From an uncultured Muribaculaceae bacterium (lineage in GTDB: Bacteria > Bacteroidota > Bacteroidia > Bacteroidales > Muribaculaceae): a stretch of DNA of 64,000 nt. Positions 50,671 through 60,867 of the stretch are shown here, piece after piece (positions within the stretch are counted from its first letter, which is position 1; the number at the start of each line of letters is the position of its first letter). Below the pieces are notes generated by a model, which saw only the letters and a list, made by a program, of their open reading frames with translations, had not been told where the DNA came from and did no database searches. The stretch spans positions 3,966-67,965 of the forward strand of contig CAJGDJ010000007.1 in assembly GCA_904502025.1 (NCBI GenBank). Reading direction: 5' to 3'. The translations under genes and the position numbers were made by a program.

Positions 50671-51873
50671 TTAATCTTTTCTATTATAAATTGAGACCAG
50701 TTGGTCATAATGATACTGTGGCGAAAAACGAGACAATGATTTTGCTTTTACTTCCGCATAATTCCACTCCTTATTCCATGCCTCTTTTATCGCATTTAGC
50801 AATGAATCGGCATCTTTTGAAGGGAATATAACACCACCATCATTAGATATCAATTCCGGAATGCCACCCATATCAGCTCCAATAACCGGAGTTCCTGCAC
50901 ACAATGCCTCAATCACGCTTAATGGGTTGTTTTCATAACATTCTGATGGCACTACAGCAAACCGAGCCTCATACAACAATCGAGCTACGTCTTCTGCTGA
51001 TTGATGTCCTACAAATTTTATGTTTTTACAATCACAATATTCTCTTCGCAACTCCTCTTCCATTGGTCCCCCACCTGCAATCACTAATTTATAGTTTAGC
51101 TTTTTAGCAACAGACAATAACGTCTCCACCCCTTTCTCTTTTGACAGGCGGCCAACATATAAGTAATAATCTTTACGATTATCCGCAGGCAAAGATTGCA
51201 ACATCTCCAATTTTACAGGGTCAACAAAATTACAAATTACCGATAGCTTATCCTTTGAGTAACCACCCTGCTCCATTTTGTCTTTCATAAATGAACTTGG
51301 ACAAATAAATGTATCGGTATATTGTTGCAAATACTTCTTATTCCATTTTAATGCTTCGATATATGCTAAAGCACTTGCCACCAAAGAGTTTTTCATACAC
51401 TTTTTCTTCAATACCTGCGTTTTATCATTAAAACACAATTCGCATGGTTCTCCATCTCTCAAGCAGCTATATGAAGGGCATAACAATTTATAGTCATGCA
51501 AAGTCCACACCACTTTACATCCTCTATCCTTTGCTATTTTAGCTAATATTGGCGACAAATATGAGTGTATATTTTGTAGATGAACAATATCTGGGTTGAA
51601 ATCATCAAGCATCTTTTTATATGACCGCTTAATATCTCCCATTCCCAATGTACGTATTACTGCTTGTAATTTGTTTTTTATCCCACCTGAAAAATCAACT
51701 TGTGACGCAAAATATTTACTGCTTTCACAAGCAATATTTTCAGGATAATCCATCGCATATATCGCTACATCATACCCCTTCTCTTTAAGCAATCTTTCTA
51801 AGTTTAAGGTACAAACGCAATCTCCTCCCCGTGGATAATAAAACTTATTTACAATCAGTACTCGCGATTTCAT
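50671..51873 (-). CDS. Glycosyltransferase family 4
   Basis: 400 residues of GT-B fold. The N terminus VNKFYYPRGGDCVCTLNLER is typical of GT4 enzymes. The middle has VWTLHDYKLLCPSYSCLRDG with a cysteine cluster (CLRDGEPCELCFND, about 132-145) common in this subgroup. The second domain has LYVGRLSKEKGVETLLSVAK and the motif SECYENNPLSVIEALCAGTP. It lies 2 bases after the acetyltransferase gene and is co-transcribed with it. Sugar specificity unknown. Confidence 0.9.
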   Translation of the reverse strand: MKSRVLIVNKFYYPRGGDCVCTLNLERLLKEKGYDVAIYAMDYPENIACESSKYFASQVDFSGGIKNKLQAVIRTLGMGDIKRSYKKMLDDFNPDIVHLQNIHSYLSPILAKIAKDRGCKVVWTLHDYKLLCPSYSCLRDGEPCELCFNDKTQVLKKKCMKNSLVASALAYIEALKWNKKYLQQYTDTFICPSSFMKDKMEQGGYSKDKLSVICNFVDPVKLEMLQSLPADNRKDYYLYVGRLSKEKGVETLLSVAKKLNYKLVIAGGGPMEEELRREYCDCKNIKFVGHQSAEDVARLLYEARFAVVPSECYENNPLSVIEALCAGTPVIGADMGGIPELISNDGGVIFPSKDADSLLNAIKEAWNKEWNYAEVKAKSLSRFSPQYHYDQLVSIYNRKD

Positions 51874-51875
51874 TA

Positions 51876-52445
51876 TTATTTTTCTGTTTTTGCTTTTATA
51901 TATGGCTTTTTCACAAATTTATCATCATCAAGGCTAAGTAAATATTTTTTCTTATCCTCAATATTCATTCTGCCGGTTTTCAAATCCCATTTTTCTTTCA
52001 AGTTTTTATACCATTCATCAGTATATCCAATATGCTTAATAGGATTACCAGCAACCATAAAACCATCAGGGATACTTTTTGTAACCACTGAACCAGCTCC
52101 GATAATTACATTATTACCAATAGTAACGCCAGGCATAATTTTACAACCTTCACCTATTGACACATAATCACCAATTTTGATTTTGCCAAAGTAATCCAAA
52201 TCGGGATCATTGTGTTGTATTTGCAAACAATATATTCCTCCATGATTAAAGAATTCTGTTCCTTGTGCAATACGACAATAATTACCGATTTCAATAAGCC
52301 AAGGTTCTGACGTCGAAAGATGGCATGGTGAAATCATACAACCCCCTCCCACTTTAACGCCTTTTCTTTTTAAATACTCTTCAGGAGTAGCATAAACTCC
52401 TGAAATCAGAAACTGTTTTACTTTTTGACGATTTATGATTCCCAT
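51876..52445 (-). CDS. Hexapeptide-repeat acetyltransferase (LbH fold)
   Basis: 189 residues. A left-handed parallel beta-helix follows from hexapeptide repeats, including IGNYCRIAQG, IKIGDYVSIGEGCKIMPGVT and IGNNVIIGAGSVVTKSI, ending in VAGNPIKHIG, the standard end of the WcaF/Maa sugar O-acetyltransferase group. The catalytic-type histidine is probably in FFNHGG. It lies between a GT2 and a GT4 gene with 2-base gaps, so it likely acetylates a sugar of the repeat unit. Confidence 0.88.
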   Translation of the reverse strand: MGIINRQKVKQFLISGVYATPEEYLKRKGVKVGGGCMISPCHLSTSEPWLIEIGNYCRIAQGTEFFNHGGIYCLQIQHNDPDLDYFGKIKIGDYVSIGEGCKIMPGVTIGNNVIIGAGSVVTKSIPDGFMVAGNPIKHIGYTDEWYKNLKEKWDLKTGRMNIEDKKKYLLSLDDDKFVKKPYIKAKTEK

Positions 52446-52447
52446 GA

Positions 52448-53404
52448 CTATCTTATTTTATTATAATAGTGGATAAAAACTTCTTTCGGTGTTGTTTTAT
52501 TAAATATCACCCGCAACGTATTAAGTTCGGCTATAGAGTATATAATATTCTTATTAGGCTTATCCTTCAACCTTCCTGACACATAATGGAAAACAAAGTT
52601 AATACCTATAACCACAAACATCACCACCGATAGAGCATATAGGCCCAACCTGTTTCCTGCACTATAGTATAGCAACATACCCTTTACTGCAGCCGGCAAT
52701 GTGGCAGTCTGTGTCATCGAACAACTTTTTCCTGACATCCCACCATCATGAACCAAATAAGCATCGGCATCGACATAGCATTTATACCCTTTCTTATTGA
52801 CACTTGTCGATAATGCAATATCCTCGGGACAGAAAAAGAAACGTTCATCAAACAGTCCGAATTCTCTGAACACATCAGTTCTAATCATAAAGGCGGCACC
52901 AGTGATATTATAAGACTGAAATACCCCACTTTTATTTGAATATTTCCTGTCATCAGCTTCTTTCCATAGATGCAATTTATTTGCAACCCAATGTCGCCAT
53001 GTAAACGGAGGACGTCCACAACACTGAGCTCGCCCATCGGGATATATGATATTCGGGCTTATAATCGCCACATCATCAGGTAAACCGTCAATCGTTTTAA
53101 CAAGACGGTCTATCGTATTCATACGCAATTCGGTATCATCATTGACCACAAAGCAATAACGACCTTCGGCTTGACGCAAAGCTAAATTATTATTTTCCGA
53201 AAATCCACGTATCACATTACTCTCAATCACCTTAACACATGGATATGTTTCTCTGAGAAGTTTCAGGTTTTCAGGCGTAAACAAATATGCAACAACAAAT
53301 ACCTCATGTGTAACCAACGTATATTTTTTTATACTGTCTAAACATGGGAACAACTGTTTCACATTGTTCATGCTCACTATTACAATACTTACATCAACCA
53401 TCAA
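52448..53404 (-). CDS. Glycosyltransferase family 2
   Basis: 318 residues of GT-A fold. DVSIVIVSMNNVKQLFPCLD opens the domain. The metal-binding acid motif is CFVVNDDTELR (about 88-98) and the acceptor-side motif is GLFDERFFFCPEDIALS. One hydrophobic stretch near the C terminus (LGLYALSVVMFVVIGINFVF) may anchor it to the membrane. The pattern resembles rhamnosyl- or N-acetyl-sugar transferases of O-antigen loci; the exact sugar is unknown. Confidence 0.9.
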   Translation of the reverse strand: MMVDVSIVIVSMNNVKQLFPCLDSIKKYTLVTHEVFVVAYLFTPENLKLLRETYPCVKVIESNVIRGFSENNNLALRQAEGRYCFVVNDDTELRMNTIDRLVKTIDGLPDDVAIISPNIIYPDGRAQCCGRPPFTWRHWVANKLHLWKEADDRKYSNKSGVFQSYNITGAAFMIRTDVFREFGLFDERFFFCPEDIALSTSVNKKGYKCYVDADAYLVHDGGMSGKSCSMTQTATLPAAVKGMLLYYSAGNRLGLYALSVVMFVVIGINFVFHYVSGRLKDKPNKNIIYSIAELNTLRVIFNKTTPKEVFIHYYNKIR

Positions 53405-53415
53405 TAAAGATTTTA

Positions 53416-54723
53416 TCAGCTATTATGTGAATCCTCTAACTGTTGTTTATATACAGGTGATGACTTAATCCACATAAATATTATAAGATAATACATATAC
53501 ATTAACATTCCGGGCACAGAGGTTATAGTACCCACAACCCAATAAGCCAAGGATATGAAAAAAATCTGTAGCGAACGATATTTCAACGGGATTCTCACTA
53601 ACGAGAAATAGGCAAATATAAGATTCACGACAATTCCTATTATACCGAACTGCGTCATTATTCTAAACCACATACTCTCAAGCCCCATCAAGTCATCCAC
53701 CAACATCAGCCTCATTTCATTCATAAACTTGTATCCAAGACCGTATATCGGGGACATACTCATTAAGGCCACAGAAGCAGCCAACTGCCCCATACGCATA
53801 TCGGCATCACTCCCCCCGACCTCTGCCGCTGCCTTATCATCGACAAGACTGAGAATATTATTGGCATATTCCGCAAAGAATGGAGAAAGTGCAATAACAA
53901 GAACAACCCCTACTATAAAGGCTTTAACAAAATTTTTATTCTTAAAATTCACAAAACACAGGCTATTAATCGCCAAAAAAACCATAGGACTGCGGCTACT
54001 TGTAAACAAAATACAAGGAATACATAACATCGCCACAATAAGAGATGAAGTCAGGTTTACTCTGTTGTACCGCTTAACATATATCAGTGTTAATATCCAA
54101 CAAAAGAACATTGCCCAATTTATTCCGGCACCTATCGCATGTGAGAATACCGATTGAACTCGCCATCCTCCTCGATTCTCATCGCCCTCATAACTGAAGT
54201 TTATAGCACGCTCATCATCACCGACCAAGCTTATCTCATATTCCATCAACGGATTGGTAAATGTCATTTTTTCAAAAAATCCATAGACACACGAAATAAA
54301 GAATACAACGGTAAACCATTTTATCAAAAAGTCATAATCATCCTCATCCTCTACCAATACCCAGAGCAACCATATCATTATAACATCCTGACATATCTGC
54401 CCTATCAGTGACGAAAAAGCCGATTTCACTCCCACATAGGCAAATATTGTGGATATTGTCCATGATATAATAAGCAATATGAATGGTTTCTTATACGGAA
54501 ACGGTACGTGCGTATAGGACATCTTCTTGCGTTGGACCATAAACAAACCGAAATACACCATCGTCATGAACATGTCAAGCGTCAATAACGGGACGCCTGG
54601 TACTGACACAAGCGTAATATTGGTTACAAGAATTATCTTAAACACCAAAAAAGCGAGAAACCCTTTTTTCAGGTTATAAAAGCCATACCACAATATTAAT
54701 ATGCCTATAACAGTAAATATCAT
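53416..54723 (-). CDS. Polysaccharide polymerase (Wzy/O-antigen ligase-like)
   Basis: 435 residues with about eleven membrane segments (for example IFTVIGILILWYGFYNLKKG and FVKAFIVGVVLVIALSPFFA) and one large periplasmic loop (about 285-330) ahead of SPIYGLGYKFMNEMRL, the position of the catalytic loop in Wzy/WaaL proteins. Its place directly after the flippase gene (ATGA overlap at 54720-54723) supports a polymerase. Sequence conservation in this group is always weak, so the call rests on topology and context. Confidence 0.75.
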   Translation of the reverse strand: MIFTVIGILILWYGFYNLKKGFLAFLVFKIILVTNITLVSVPGVPLLTLDMFMTMVYFGLFMVQRKKMSYTHVPFPYKKPFILLIISWTISTIFAYVGVKSAFSSLIGQICQDVIMIWLLWVLVEDEDDYDFLIKWFTVVFFISCVYGFFEKMTFTNPLMEYEISLVGDDERAINFSYEGDENRGGWRVQSVFSHAIGAGINWAMFFCWILTLIYVKRYNRVNLTSSLIVAMLCIPCILFTSSRSPMVFLAINSLCFVNFKNKNFVKAFIVGVVLVIALSPFFAEYANNILSLVDDKAAAEVGGSDADMRMGQLAASVALMSMSPIYGLGYKFMNEMRLMLVDDLMGLESMWFRIMTQFGIIGIVVNLIFAYFSLVRIPLKYRSLQIFFISLAYWVVGTITSVPGMLMYMYYLIIFMWIKSSPVYKQQLEDSHNS

Positions 54724-56180
54724 ACCTTGCCAGATTTAATATTTATAACTGCCACACTTCGCTTTACTACTTGCATGAACACCTCATTTTTCAACCATAC
54801 ATATTGAACACCTGCAACATATACAATCAAAATTACTGCCGCAATCGTCAATGTGCCCATCAGTGTCATATTTGTCAATGTTGTAAGTGCATACAACAAT
54901 GCCACACACGGCACATAAGCAATTACATTTACAAACAGTTTCTTAAATGGGAATTTTATCTCATGATACTTTCTCACATAATATTGTGCACTGATGAGCA
55001 CAGCAATTTCCGATAACAGCCAAGCTATGGAAGACCCCGTACTTTGTAACGTCTTCACCATTAGTACATTCATCGAAACACCGACAATAGCACCAATCAA
55101 TGAATTGGTAAGTATCACTTTATCTTTTTTTAATGGCATCAATGTCTGTATCACAAGAATCTGCTCGTAACCAATGATAAATACCAACGGCAACACCACA
55201 CGTGCGGGATTAATGGCTCCCTCATAACCATCTCCGGCAATAAATGCAATCAGTTCGGGGGCAAATATTACAGAGAATACGATTATAGGAACTGACACAC
55301 ACAATAAGGCATCTACTGATTTCTCAATAAGTGCTTTAAATTCCTCCTTCCTATTCTGTGCCAGCAACGCACTCATTCGAGGCAACATCACTACCGTAAA
55401 TGCCGTATAAATAGCCAATAACAAAGTAAACATCTTTGATGCAGTGGTATAATAGCCAACTTGTGTAGTTGAACACACAAAACCCAAGTAGGCACTATTG
55501 AATGTTGTGTACATCGATGTCAATATTAAGTACACCCCCATTATAATGAATGGCTTTATCAACGGCAAAAATTGGAGTTTATTTATGCTGAATCGCACAA
55601 TCTTTGATGCGTACAGACAATTAATGACTGCATTCAATGCATACATCATTGCATAACAGAAATAGTAAACCTTATAGTCCGAAGCATTTCTAACAAGCAC
55701 AAAGACCGATATCAAAAATGCTGTCTTTACCGCAACCGTGCGAATCGTTATATACTTAAAATTCTCTATCCCCTTGTAGAACCACTCAATCAACAGAAAA
55801 TTTCCTACCAATTTAATTATGCCGATAAACAGCATTTCTTTATATGCCCCAAGAGCAGGGATAAAATACACCGCAAACACAAGCCCGATTACAGCTATTA
55901 TTGTAGTGCAAGCATTAAGTACGATTAACGAAGTAAAGACACTATTCAATCTGTCTTTATCAACATTTGCTTGAGCAATCTCCCTGACACCCACAATCGA
56001 GATTCCAAGCATAGAAAACAACACAAAATAGTTAATTATACTATCAACAAAATCGCATACTCCTATGTTCTCTACTCCTAAAGTTCTCAAGACATAGGGA
56101 TAAAGAATAAATGGGAACAAATAGTTGGAAACAGTGAGCACACTGCTATATAGAAAATTTTTACCTATTCCCATATTCAA
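54720..56180 (-). CDS. wzx: Oligosaccharide flippase (Wzx-like, MOP superfamily)
   Basis: 486 residues with about 14 membrane helices. The N-terminal KNFLYSSVLTVSNYLFPFIL is the typical start of the Wzx/RfbX family, with YPYVLRTLGVENIGVCDFVD and the conserved ISIVGVREIAQAN. It should move lipid-linked repeat units across the inner membrane to the polymerase, whose gene overlaps its end by four bases. The gene upstream, the autokinase, ends one base before its start. Confidence 0.9.
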   Translation of the reverse strand: MNMGIGKNFLYSSVLTVSNYLFPFILYPYVLRTLGVENIGVCDFVDSIINYFVLFSMLGISIVGVREIAQANVDKDRLNSVFTSLIVLNACTTIIAVIGLVFAVYFIPALGAYKEMLFIGIIKLVGNFLLIEWFYKGIENFKYITIRTVAVKTAFLISVFVLVRNASDYKVYYFCYAMMYALNAVINCLYASKIVRFSINKLQFLPLIKPFIIMGVYLILTSMYTTFNSAYLGFVCSTTQVGYYTTASKMFTLLLAIYTAFTVVMLPRMSALLAQNRKEEFKALIEKSVDALLCVSVPIIVFSVIFAPELIAFIAGDGYEGAINPARVVLPLVFIIGYEQILVIQTLMPLKKDKVILTNSLIGAIVGVSMNVLMVKTLQSTGSSIAWLLSEIAVLISAQYYVRKYHEIKFPFKKLFVNVIAYVPCVALLYALTTLTNMTLMGTLTIAAVILIVYVAGVQYVWLKNEVFMQVVKRSVAVINIKSGKV

Positions 56181-58496
56181 TTACTTGCTATAACCATACC
56201 CATAGCCTTTCTTCATTTCGGTCCCATTTACGACTAATGACATACGTTTCAATCGATTGTCGGCATATAAAGAATTGACATATTCTATATCTTTTAGTTT
56301 TGTATAATTTGCACGACACACATAAACCGTAGCATCTGAAATACGAGCTAATGAGAATGTATCGCTAACCATTCCTACAGGAGCACTATCAATAATTATA
56401 TAATCATATATTTCTCTCAATTCACTAAATAAACCATCTACACCTGAAGAGGCAAGCAGTTCCGATGGGTTTGGAGGTACAGGTCCCGCCACTATAATAT
56501 CCATATTTTCTTGTATCGCATTTTTGATGACAATATCATCAATACTGATTGATTGCGATGACAAATATTCGGTTAAGCCTTTCCCTACTTTTAAGTTCAA
56601 ATATTCAGCCAATTTAGGACAACGGATATCCATTCCCACTAACAACACCTTTTTGCCCAACATTGCAAGCGACGCTGCAAGATTTATCGAAATAAATGAT
56701 TTACCTTCTCCCGATACAGTAGATGTCACAACAACTACCTTATTATTCGTTCCACCTAAAATAAATTGCAGATTTGAACGTATCAATCGGAACAATTCAG
56801 CAACAGATGACGATCCACCAGATTTAACAACTAAAGTCTCTCCACTCTGACTTGTACACATTTCGCCAAGAATAGGCATTTTTGTATGCTTCTCAAGTTC
56901 CTCCTTCGTACTGAATTTATTTCTCAGAAGACTTCTTAAATATAAATATACTACAGGAGCAATTAGACCCAACATAAAGAACATCAAGATTACATTCCTT
57001 TTAGATGCACTCACCGGTTTATTAAACGCGTATGCTCTGTCTATAACGATACCGCGTTCCATCGTGTTTGCTATATTCAAAACCGTTTCTTCCTGTTTCT
57101 GGAGAAGATAAAGATACAATTGTTCTTTTATGGTTTGCAGACGTTTAATACTCACGAACTCTCGTTCTTGGGTAGGAATGTCACTTAACTTTGATTGTGA
57201 TTGCTGTGTCTGTTTTCTTAATTCCGATAACCTGACAAATGAATTTTCATAAATCTTATCAAGTGTTTTATTTATATTTTCTCGCATTGCATCAATCTGC
57301 TTGTTCAATGTTTGAAGCACAACGTTATTGACCTTCGCATTATTTTCAAGCTTCATGCGTTCCATTATCATTTCATTATACGTTGTTATGGCAGTTTGTG
57401 CAGAACCGACACCAGTCATCGGAATCAACGAATATTTATTTTCAGGATTAGCAATGAACTCGCGAGTCATTTCAAGTATTTCAAATTCGGTTTCAGCCTC
57501 AATCAACTGATTTTCCAATGCTTTTTTTCTTCCGAAAAGATACGTAGCCTCAGCCGATACGCTTGATGTATTATGTGATCGCTTATAGGCTTCTATCGTT
57601 TCTTCTGTCGCATTAAGCTCACTCACAAGTGTTTCAAGGCGTTCTTCGATAAATTCTGCAGTTTTAGAGTCCTTTATCTGTTTGCTAATAATTCCTTTTC
57701 TATTATAATTATCGATTGCCGTATTTACAATTTTTTTACCATAATCGATATACGGTGTCCGATAATCAAGACCTATCACATTTGCATCTTTATCAGGAAT
57801 ACCTATCTGCAAATCTTTCGCTAACAATTCAGCCTTTGACTCGTAACCTCGCATTGATATATACACCTTAAATGAACCACAATCCTCCTTTAATGCATCA
57901 TAATATGATGTCTTTGCAAACACAAAAGTCCCATATAAAGTTTTAAGTTCAACCGGGAACTCCGCATCTTCAATCTCCGCCAAGGCGTCAATATCATCAT
58001 CCACTATTGCTTCGATATCAACCTTGTCATCCTCAGAGATTTTTAATTTAAAATACAAATGATGACGCAACGTATCGGAAATTGCCGGATTGCAACTCAA
58101 TTCTACCGGAGAATTCTTATATCTGAATTCTTTCTTAAGAATATTTCTTCTGACAGTATAATCAATATTAAGGCCCAAATCCTTAACCGTCTGCGTCATT
58201 ACATCATGAGATGTCATAATTGACAATTCATCATATACAGAGCTATATCCTCCAAACATATCTCCCAGATTGAACTGCTTCATCATATCATTCGCACCAC
58301 CTGACTGATCCTCCTGTGAAATCAACACACTTGCATGAATGTTATAAACAGGTTTCTTCAACAACGCATATGCCACACCCAAACACAAGAAAACACAAAC
58401 CGAAATAGCAAAGTATACCCATTTCGATTTATATTCTTCTATCAGTTCGATTATATTAATGTTGTCGGATTGCTTATTATTTGTATTGACTGCCAT
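56181..58496 (-). CDS. wzc: Polysaccharide chain-length regulator / tyrosine autokinase (Wzc-like)
   Basis: 771 residues. The N-terminal Wzz domain has a membrane helix at about 32-50 (WVYFAISVCVFLCLGVAYAL), and a long coiled coil follows (about 270-440). The second helix is at about 500-520 (VILMFFMLGLIAPVVYLYLR). The cytoplasmic BY-kinase domain carries Walker A VSGEGKSFISINLAASL, A' VLLVGMDIRCPKL and Walker B YDYIIIDSAPVG. It ends with a short tyrosine cluster GYGYGYSK, the autophosphorylation tail. The kinase cycle controls polymer length and export with the Wza-like protein encoded just upstream. No separate phosphatase gene is seen. Confidence 0.93.
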   Translation of the reverse strand: MAVNTNNKQSDNINIIELIEEYKSKWVYFAISVCVFLCLGVAYALLKKPVYNIHASVLISQEDQSGGANDMMKQFNLGDMFGGYSSVYDELSIMTSHDVMTQTVKDLGLNIDYTVRRNILKKEFRYKNSPVELSCNPAISDTLRHHLYFKLKISEDDKVDIEAIVDDDIDALAEIEDAEFPVELKTLYGTFVFAKTSYYDALKEDCGSFKVYISMRGYESKAELLAKDLQIGIPDKDANVIGLDYRTPYIDYGKKIVNTAIDNYNRKGIISKQIKDSKTAEFIEERLETLVSELNATEETIEAYKRSHNTSSVSAEATYLFGRKKALENQLIEAETEFEILEMTREFIANPENKYSLIPMTGVGSAQTAITTYNEMIMERMKLENNAKVNNVVLQTLNKQIDAMRENINKTLDKIYENSFVRLSELRKQTQQSQSKLSDIPTQEREFVSIKRLQTIKEQLYLYLLQKQEETVLNIANTMERGIVIDRAYAFNKPVSASKRNVILMFFMLGLIAPVVYLYLRSLLRNKFSTKEELEKHTKMPILGEMCTSQSGETLVVKSGGSSSVAELFRLIRSNLQFILGGTNNKVVVVTSTVSGEGKSFISINLAASLAMLGKKVLLVGMDIRCPKLAEYLNLKVGKGLTEYLSSQSISIDDIVIKNAIQENMDIIVAGPVPPNPSELLASSGVDGLFSELREIYDYIIIDSAPVGMVSDTFSLARISDATVYVCRANYTKLKDIEYVNSLYADNRLKRMSLVVNGTEMKKGYGYGYSK

Positions 58497-58524
58497 ATCT
58501 ATTATTCAATATTAAGATTTAGTA

Positions 58525-59328
58525 TTATTTTATTGCCAATGCGATAACCAATGATGCTACAACTGAACATGCACTGACTATTGTAGAAATCACTGAGAGT
58601 TTAAATGCATTATTTTGATTATATTTTGAATTGTCCTTGCGTATTTCATTTGGCTCAACATAAATCACATCATTTTGTTTTAAATAAAAATATGGAGAAG
58701 ACAATACCGATGCTTCATTTAAATTCAAACGATGATATGTCTTGGTTCCATTTTCTTCTCTAATTAACAAAACATTAGAGCGTTCACCAAACTCAGTTAA
58801 ATCTCCTGCATCAGCAAGTGCATCAAGAACAGAATAACGTTCTCTTTTAACAGAAACTGCTCCTGGTTTTTGAACTTCACCCAACACATTCACACGGAAA
58901 TTAACTAATTCCACACGCACGATTGGATCATCAACATCTTTACTAATAAGCTCTACCATTTTTTCTTTAACTTGTTGTGTTGTTAAACCTTCCACATGGA
59001 CTTTTCCGATAACAGGGACATCAATATATCCGGCTTTATCAACTATATAAGTTTGTTGTTGGGGTTGAGTTGTCACATTGAACACCTCTAACATTCCTGG
59101 ATTAGAAACAGGCAAGTTATAAGCAGCTGTTGCTTGTGGGATTAATGATGTTACAGTTATAAACAATTCATCATTAGGTATTATCTTAACAGAATACTCT
59201 ACAGATGAAATATTTCCCGACTCAATTCCTTTTATATCTTCAAAATAGGTTAGAGAGTTCTTTGATGACGAACACGAAGATACAGCGAAAGCAATAACAG
59301 CCATCGCATATAGTAAACATTTTTTCAT
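58525..59328 (-). CDS. wza: Polysaccharide export lipoprotein (Wza-like, SLBB domain)
   Basis: 267 residues from ATG 59328; the frame opens 17 codons earlier, but only this start gives a lipoprotein signal (MKKCLLYAMAVIAFAVSSCS). It has the poly-export domain (about 45-135; SVEYSVKIIPNDELFITVTS, YIDVPVIGKVHVEGLTTQQV) and an SLBB repeat (about 145-225; VRVELVNFRVNVLGEVQKPG, YSVLDALADAGDLTEFGERS). A C-terminal helix (LSVISTIVSACSVVASLVIA) may form the outer-membrane pore as in Wza. First gene of the leftward locus. A TAACTTTG box (59427-59420) lies upstream without a good -33 partner. Confidence 0.9.
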   Translation of the reverse strand: MKKCLLYAMAVIAFAVSSCSSSKNSLTYFEDIKGIESGNISSVEYSVKIIPNDELFITVTSLIPQATAAYNLPVSNPGMLEVFNVTTQPQQQTYIVDKAGYIDVPVIGKVHVEGLTTQQVKEKMVELISKDVDDPIVRVELVNFRVNVLGEVQKPGAVSVKRERYSVLDALADAGDLTEFGERSNVLLIREENGTKTYHRLNLNEASVLSSPYFYLKQNDVIYVEPNEIRKDNSKYNQNNAFKLSVISTIVSACSVVASLVIALAIK

Positions 59329-59580
59329 ATTTATTCTTAAAAATATATATTTCATTACTATTATAGTAACGAGCTTCACTCAATATTATTATAACTCATC
59401 ACCTTTTTTTTTGCGAGTGCAAAGTTAGCAATTATCTTTGCGAAAAAAAAGTTTTTCATTTTATTAAGCTCTAATATCTACAAAAAACATTGCGTTTCTA
59501 TTTGGATTCTTCATTTACTTCATTTTCCATTTTTAATTTTGAGGATATGTTTGTAACTTTGTGGTCATAAATCTACAGTT

Positions 59581-60804
59581 ATGCAATTCCTTTTTAATTT
59601 CGAGATTTCAACAATCACAATCATACTATTGTCATGCATCGCATTTTGTGTGATTTTTCTACTTATTTTCTATCGTGGAAGAATCGCTCGAATAGCCAAA
59701 CATCAAAAAAACTGCGTCTCAACGATCAATTATTCCAGTTCCGAAATAAGTAAAAACTCTTTAGAGCCATCATCTGCCACTCGTCCATCGGCATCGGTCA
59801 TCGTTTATGCCAACGATGAAGCTACAAACCTATCAAAGTTACTCCCTCAAATACTTGAACAAGACTATCCAGCTCAGTTTGAAGTAATCGTAGTTAATGA
59901 TGGTTCTTCAGAATCCACTCGTGATATCGTAAACGAACTTGAGTTGAGATACCCCAATTTATATCTCACATTTACACCCGACCGCTCTCGCAACCTCTCT
60001 CGTAAAAAATTAGCTTTAACGCTCGGTATAAAAGCCGCTCGACACGAAACAATCGTTTTAGTGAACGCCAACTCTCGCATCAACTCATCGAATTGGCTTT
60101 CTTTAATGACTCGAAATTTCAACAACAACATAGACATCGTAATCGGCTATGCTACACCTAATCCCAAATCCGACAAATCAATGGGACGCCGACGTCGTGC
60201 TTTTGATCGTGTAGCCGAAGCCGTCACATACCTATATGCCGCCATCGCCAACTCTCCCTATCGTGGATTTAGTTATAACCTTGCATATCGCCGTCAATGT
60301 TTTTTCGACAACAAAGGATTTTCTCGCTCACTAAACCTCCACTATGGCGATGACGACGTATTTATCAACGAAATAGCGAATTCTCACAACACCACCGTTG
60401 AGCTATCTCCCGACTCAATCATCGAATGTCGTTTCCACAATGACAAGGAAACCCACAAAATCCTCAAACGTCGATACAGCTATACTTCTCGATTTATTCG
60501 TAAAGGTGTACGCTACTTTTTTGGAACATGCTCGCTAATCCTTTGGATTTGGCTTCTACTCTCTATCGCTACAATCCTCACTACCTTGCCTAGCCTATTC
60601 CCGACCACCATTGTCATAGCATTAGGTATTGGATTATGGATTCCTATCATCTTCACTTGGAGAGGAGCATTAAATGCCCTAAAATCACGTCGTTTATTAA
60701 TAACTATTCCATGGTTTGTTATGACTCGACCATTCTACAATGCCATTTACAAGTTAAACAGTCGTCGCAACTACCGCCAAAATCACACATGGATTAAACG
60801 ATAG
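59581..60804 (+). CDS. Membrane-bound glycosyltransferase family 2
   Basis: 407 residues. N-terminal membrane helix (TITIILLSCIAFCVIFLLIF). The GT-A domain has ASVIVYANDEATNLSKLLPQ and VIVVNDGSSESTRDIV. The metal-site and acceptor regions are VLVNANSRINSSNWL and LHYGDDDVFINEIA, then RRYSYTSRFIRKG. Two or three C-terminal helices (SLILWIWLLLSIATILTTLP and so on) follow. This is the processive or envelope GT2 layout. It is transcribed away from the polysaccharide locus, with a TAACTTTG box at 59554-59561. A role in surface glycan synthesis is likely; product unknown. Confidence 0.85.
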   Translation: MQFLFNFEISTITIILLSCIAFCVIFLLIFYRGRIARIAKHQKNCVSTINYSSSEISKNSLEPSSATRPSASVIVYANDEATNLSKLLPQILEQDYPAQFEVIVVNDGSSESTRDIVNELELRYPNLYLTFTPDRSRNLSRKKLALTLGIKAARHETIVLVNANSRINSSNWLSLMTRNFNNNIDIVIGYATPNPKSDKSMGRRRRAFDRVAEAVTYLYAAIANSPYRGFSYNLAYRRQCFFDNKGFSRSLNLHYGDDDVFINEIANSHNTTVELSPDSIIECRFHNDKETHKILKRRYSYTSRFIRKGVRYFFGTCSLILWIWLLLSIATILTTLPSLFPTTIVIALGIGLWIPIIFTWRGALNALKSRRLLITIPWFVMTRPFYNAIYKLNSRRNYRQNHTWIKR

Positions 60805-60867
60805 CACAAAAATTTACAATAAAAAGAGGGACCTTAGAATTTCACTTTTTGTTGTAATAAGACATTA

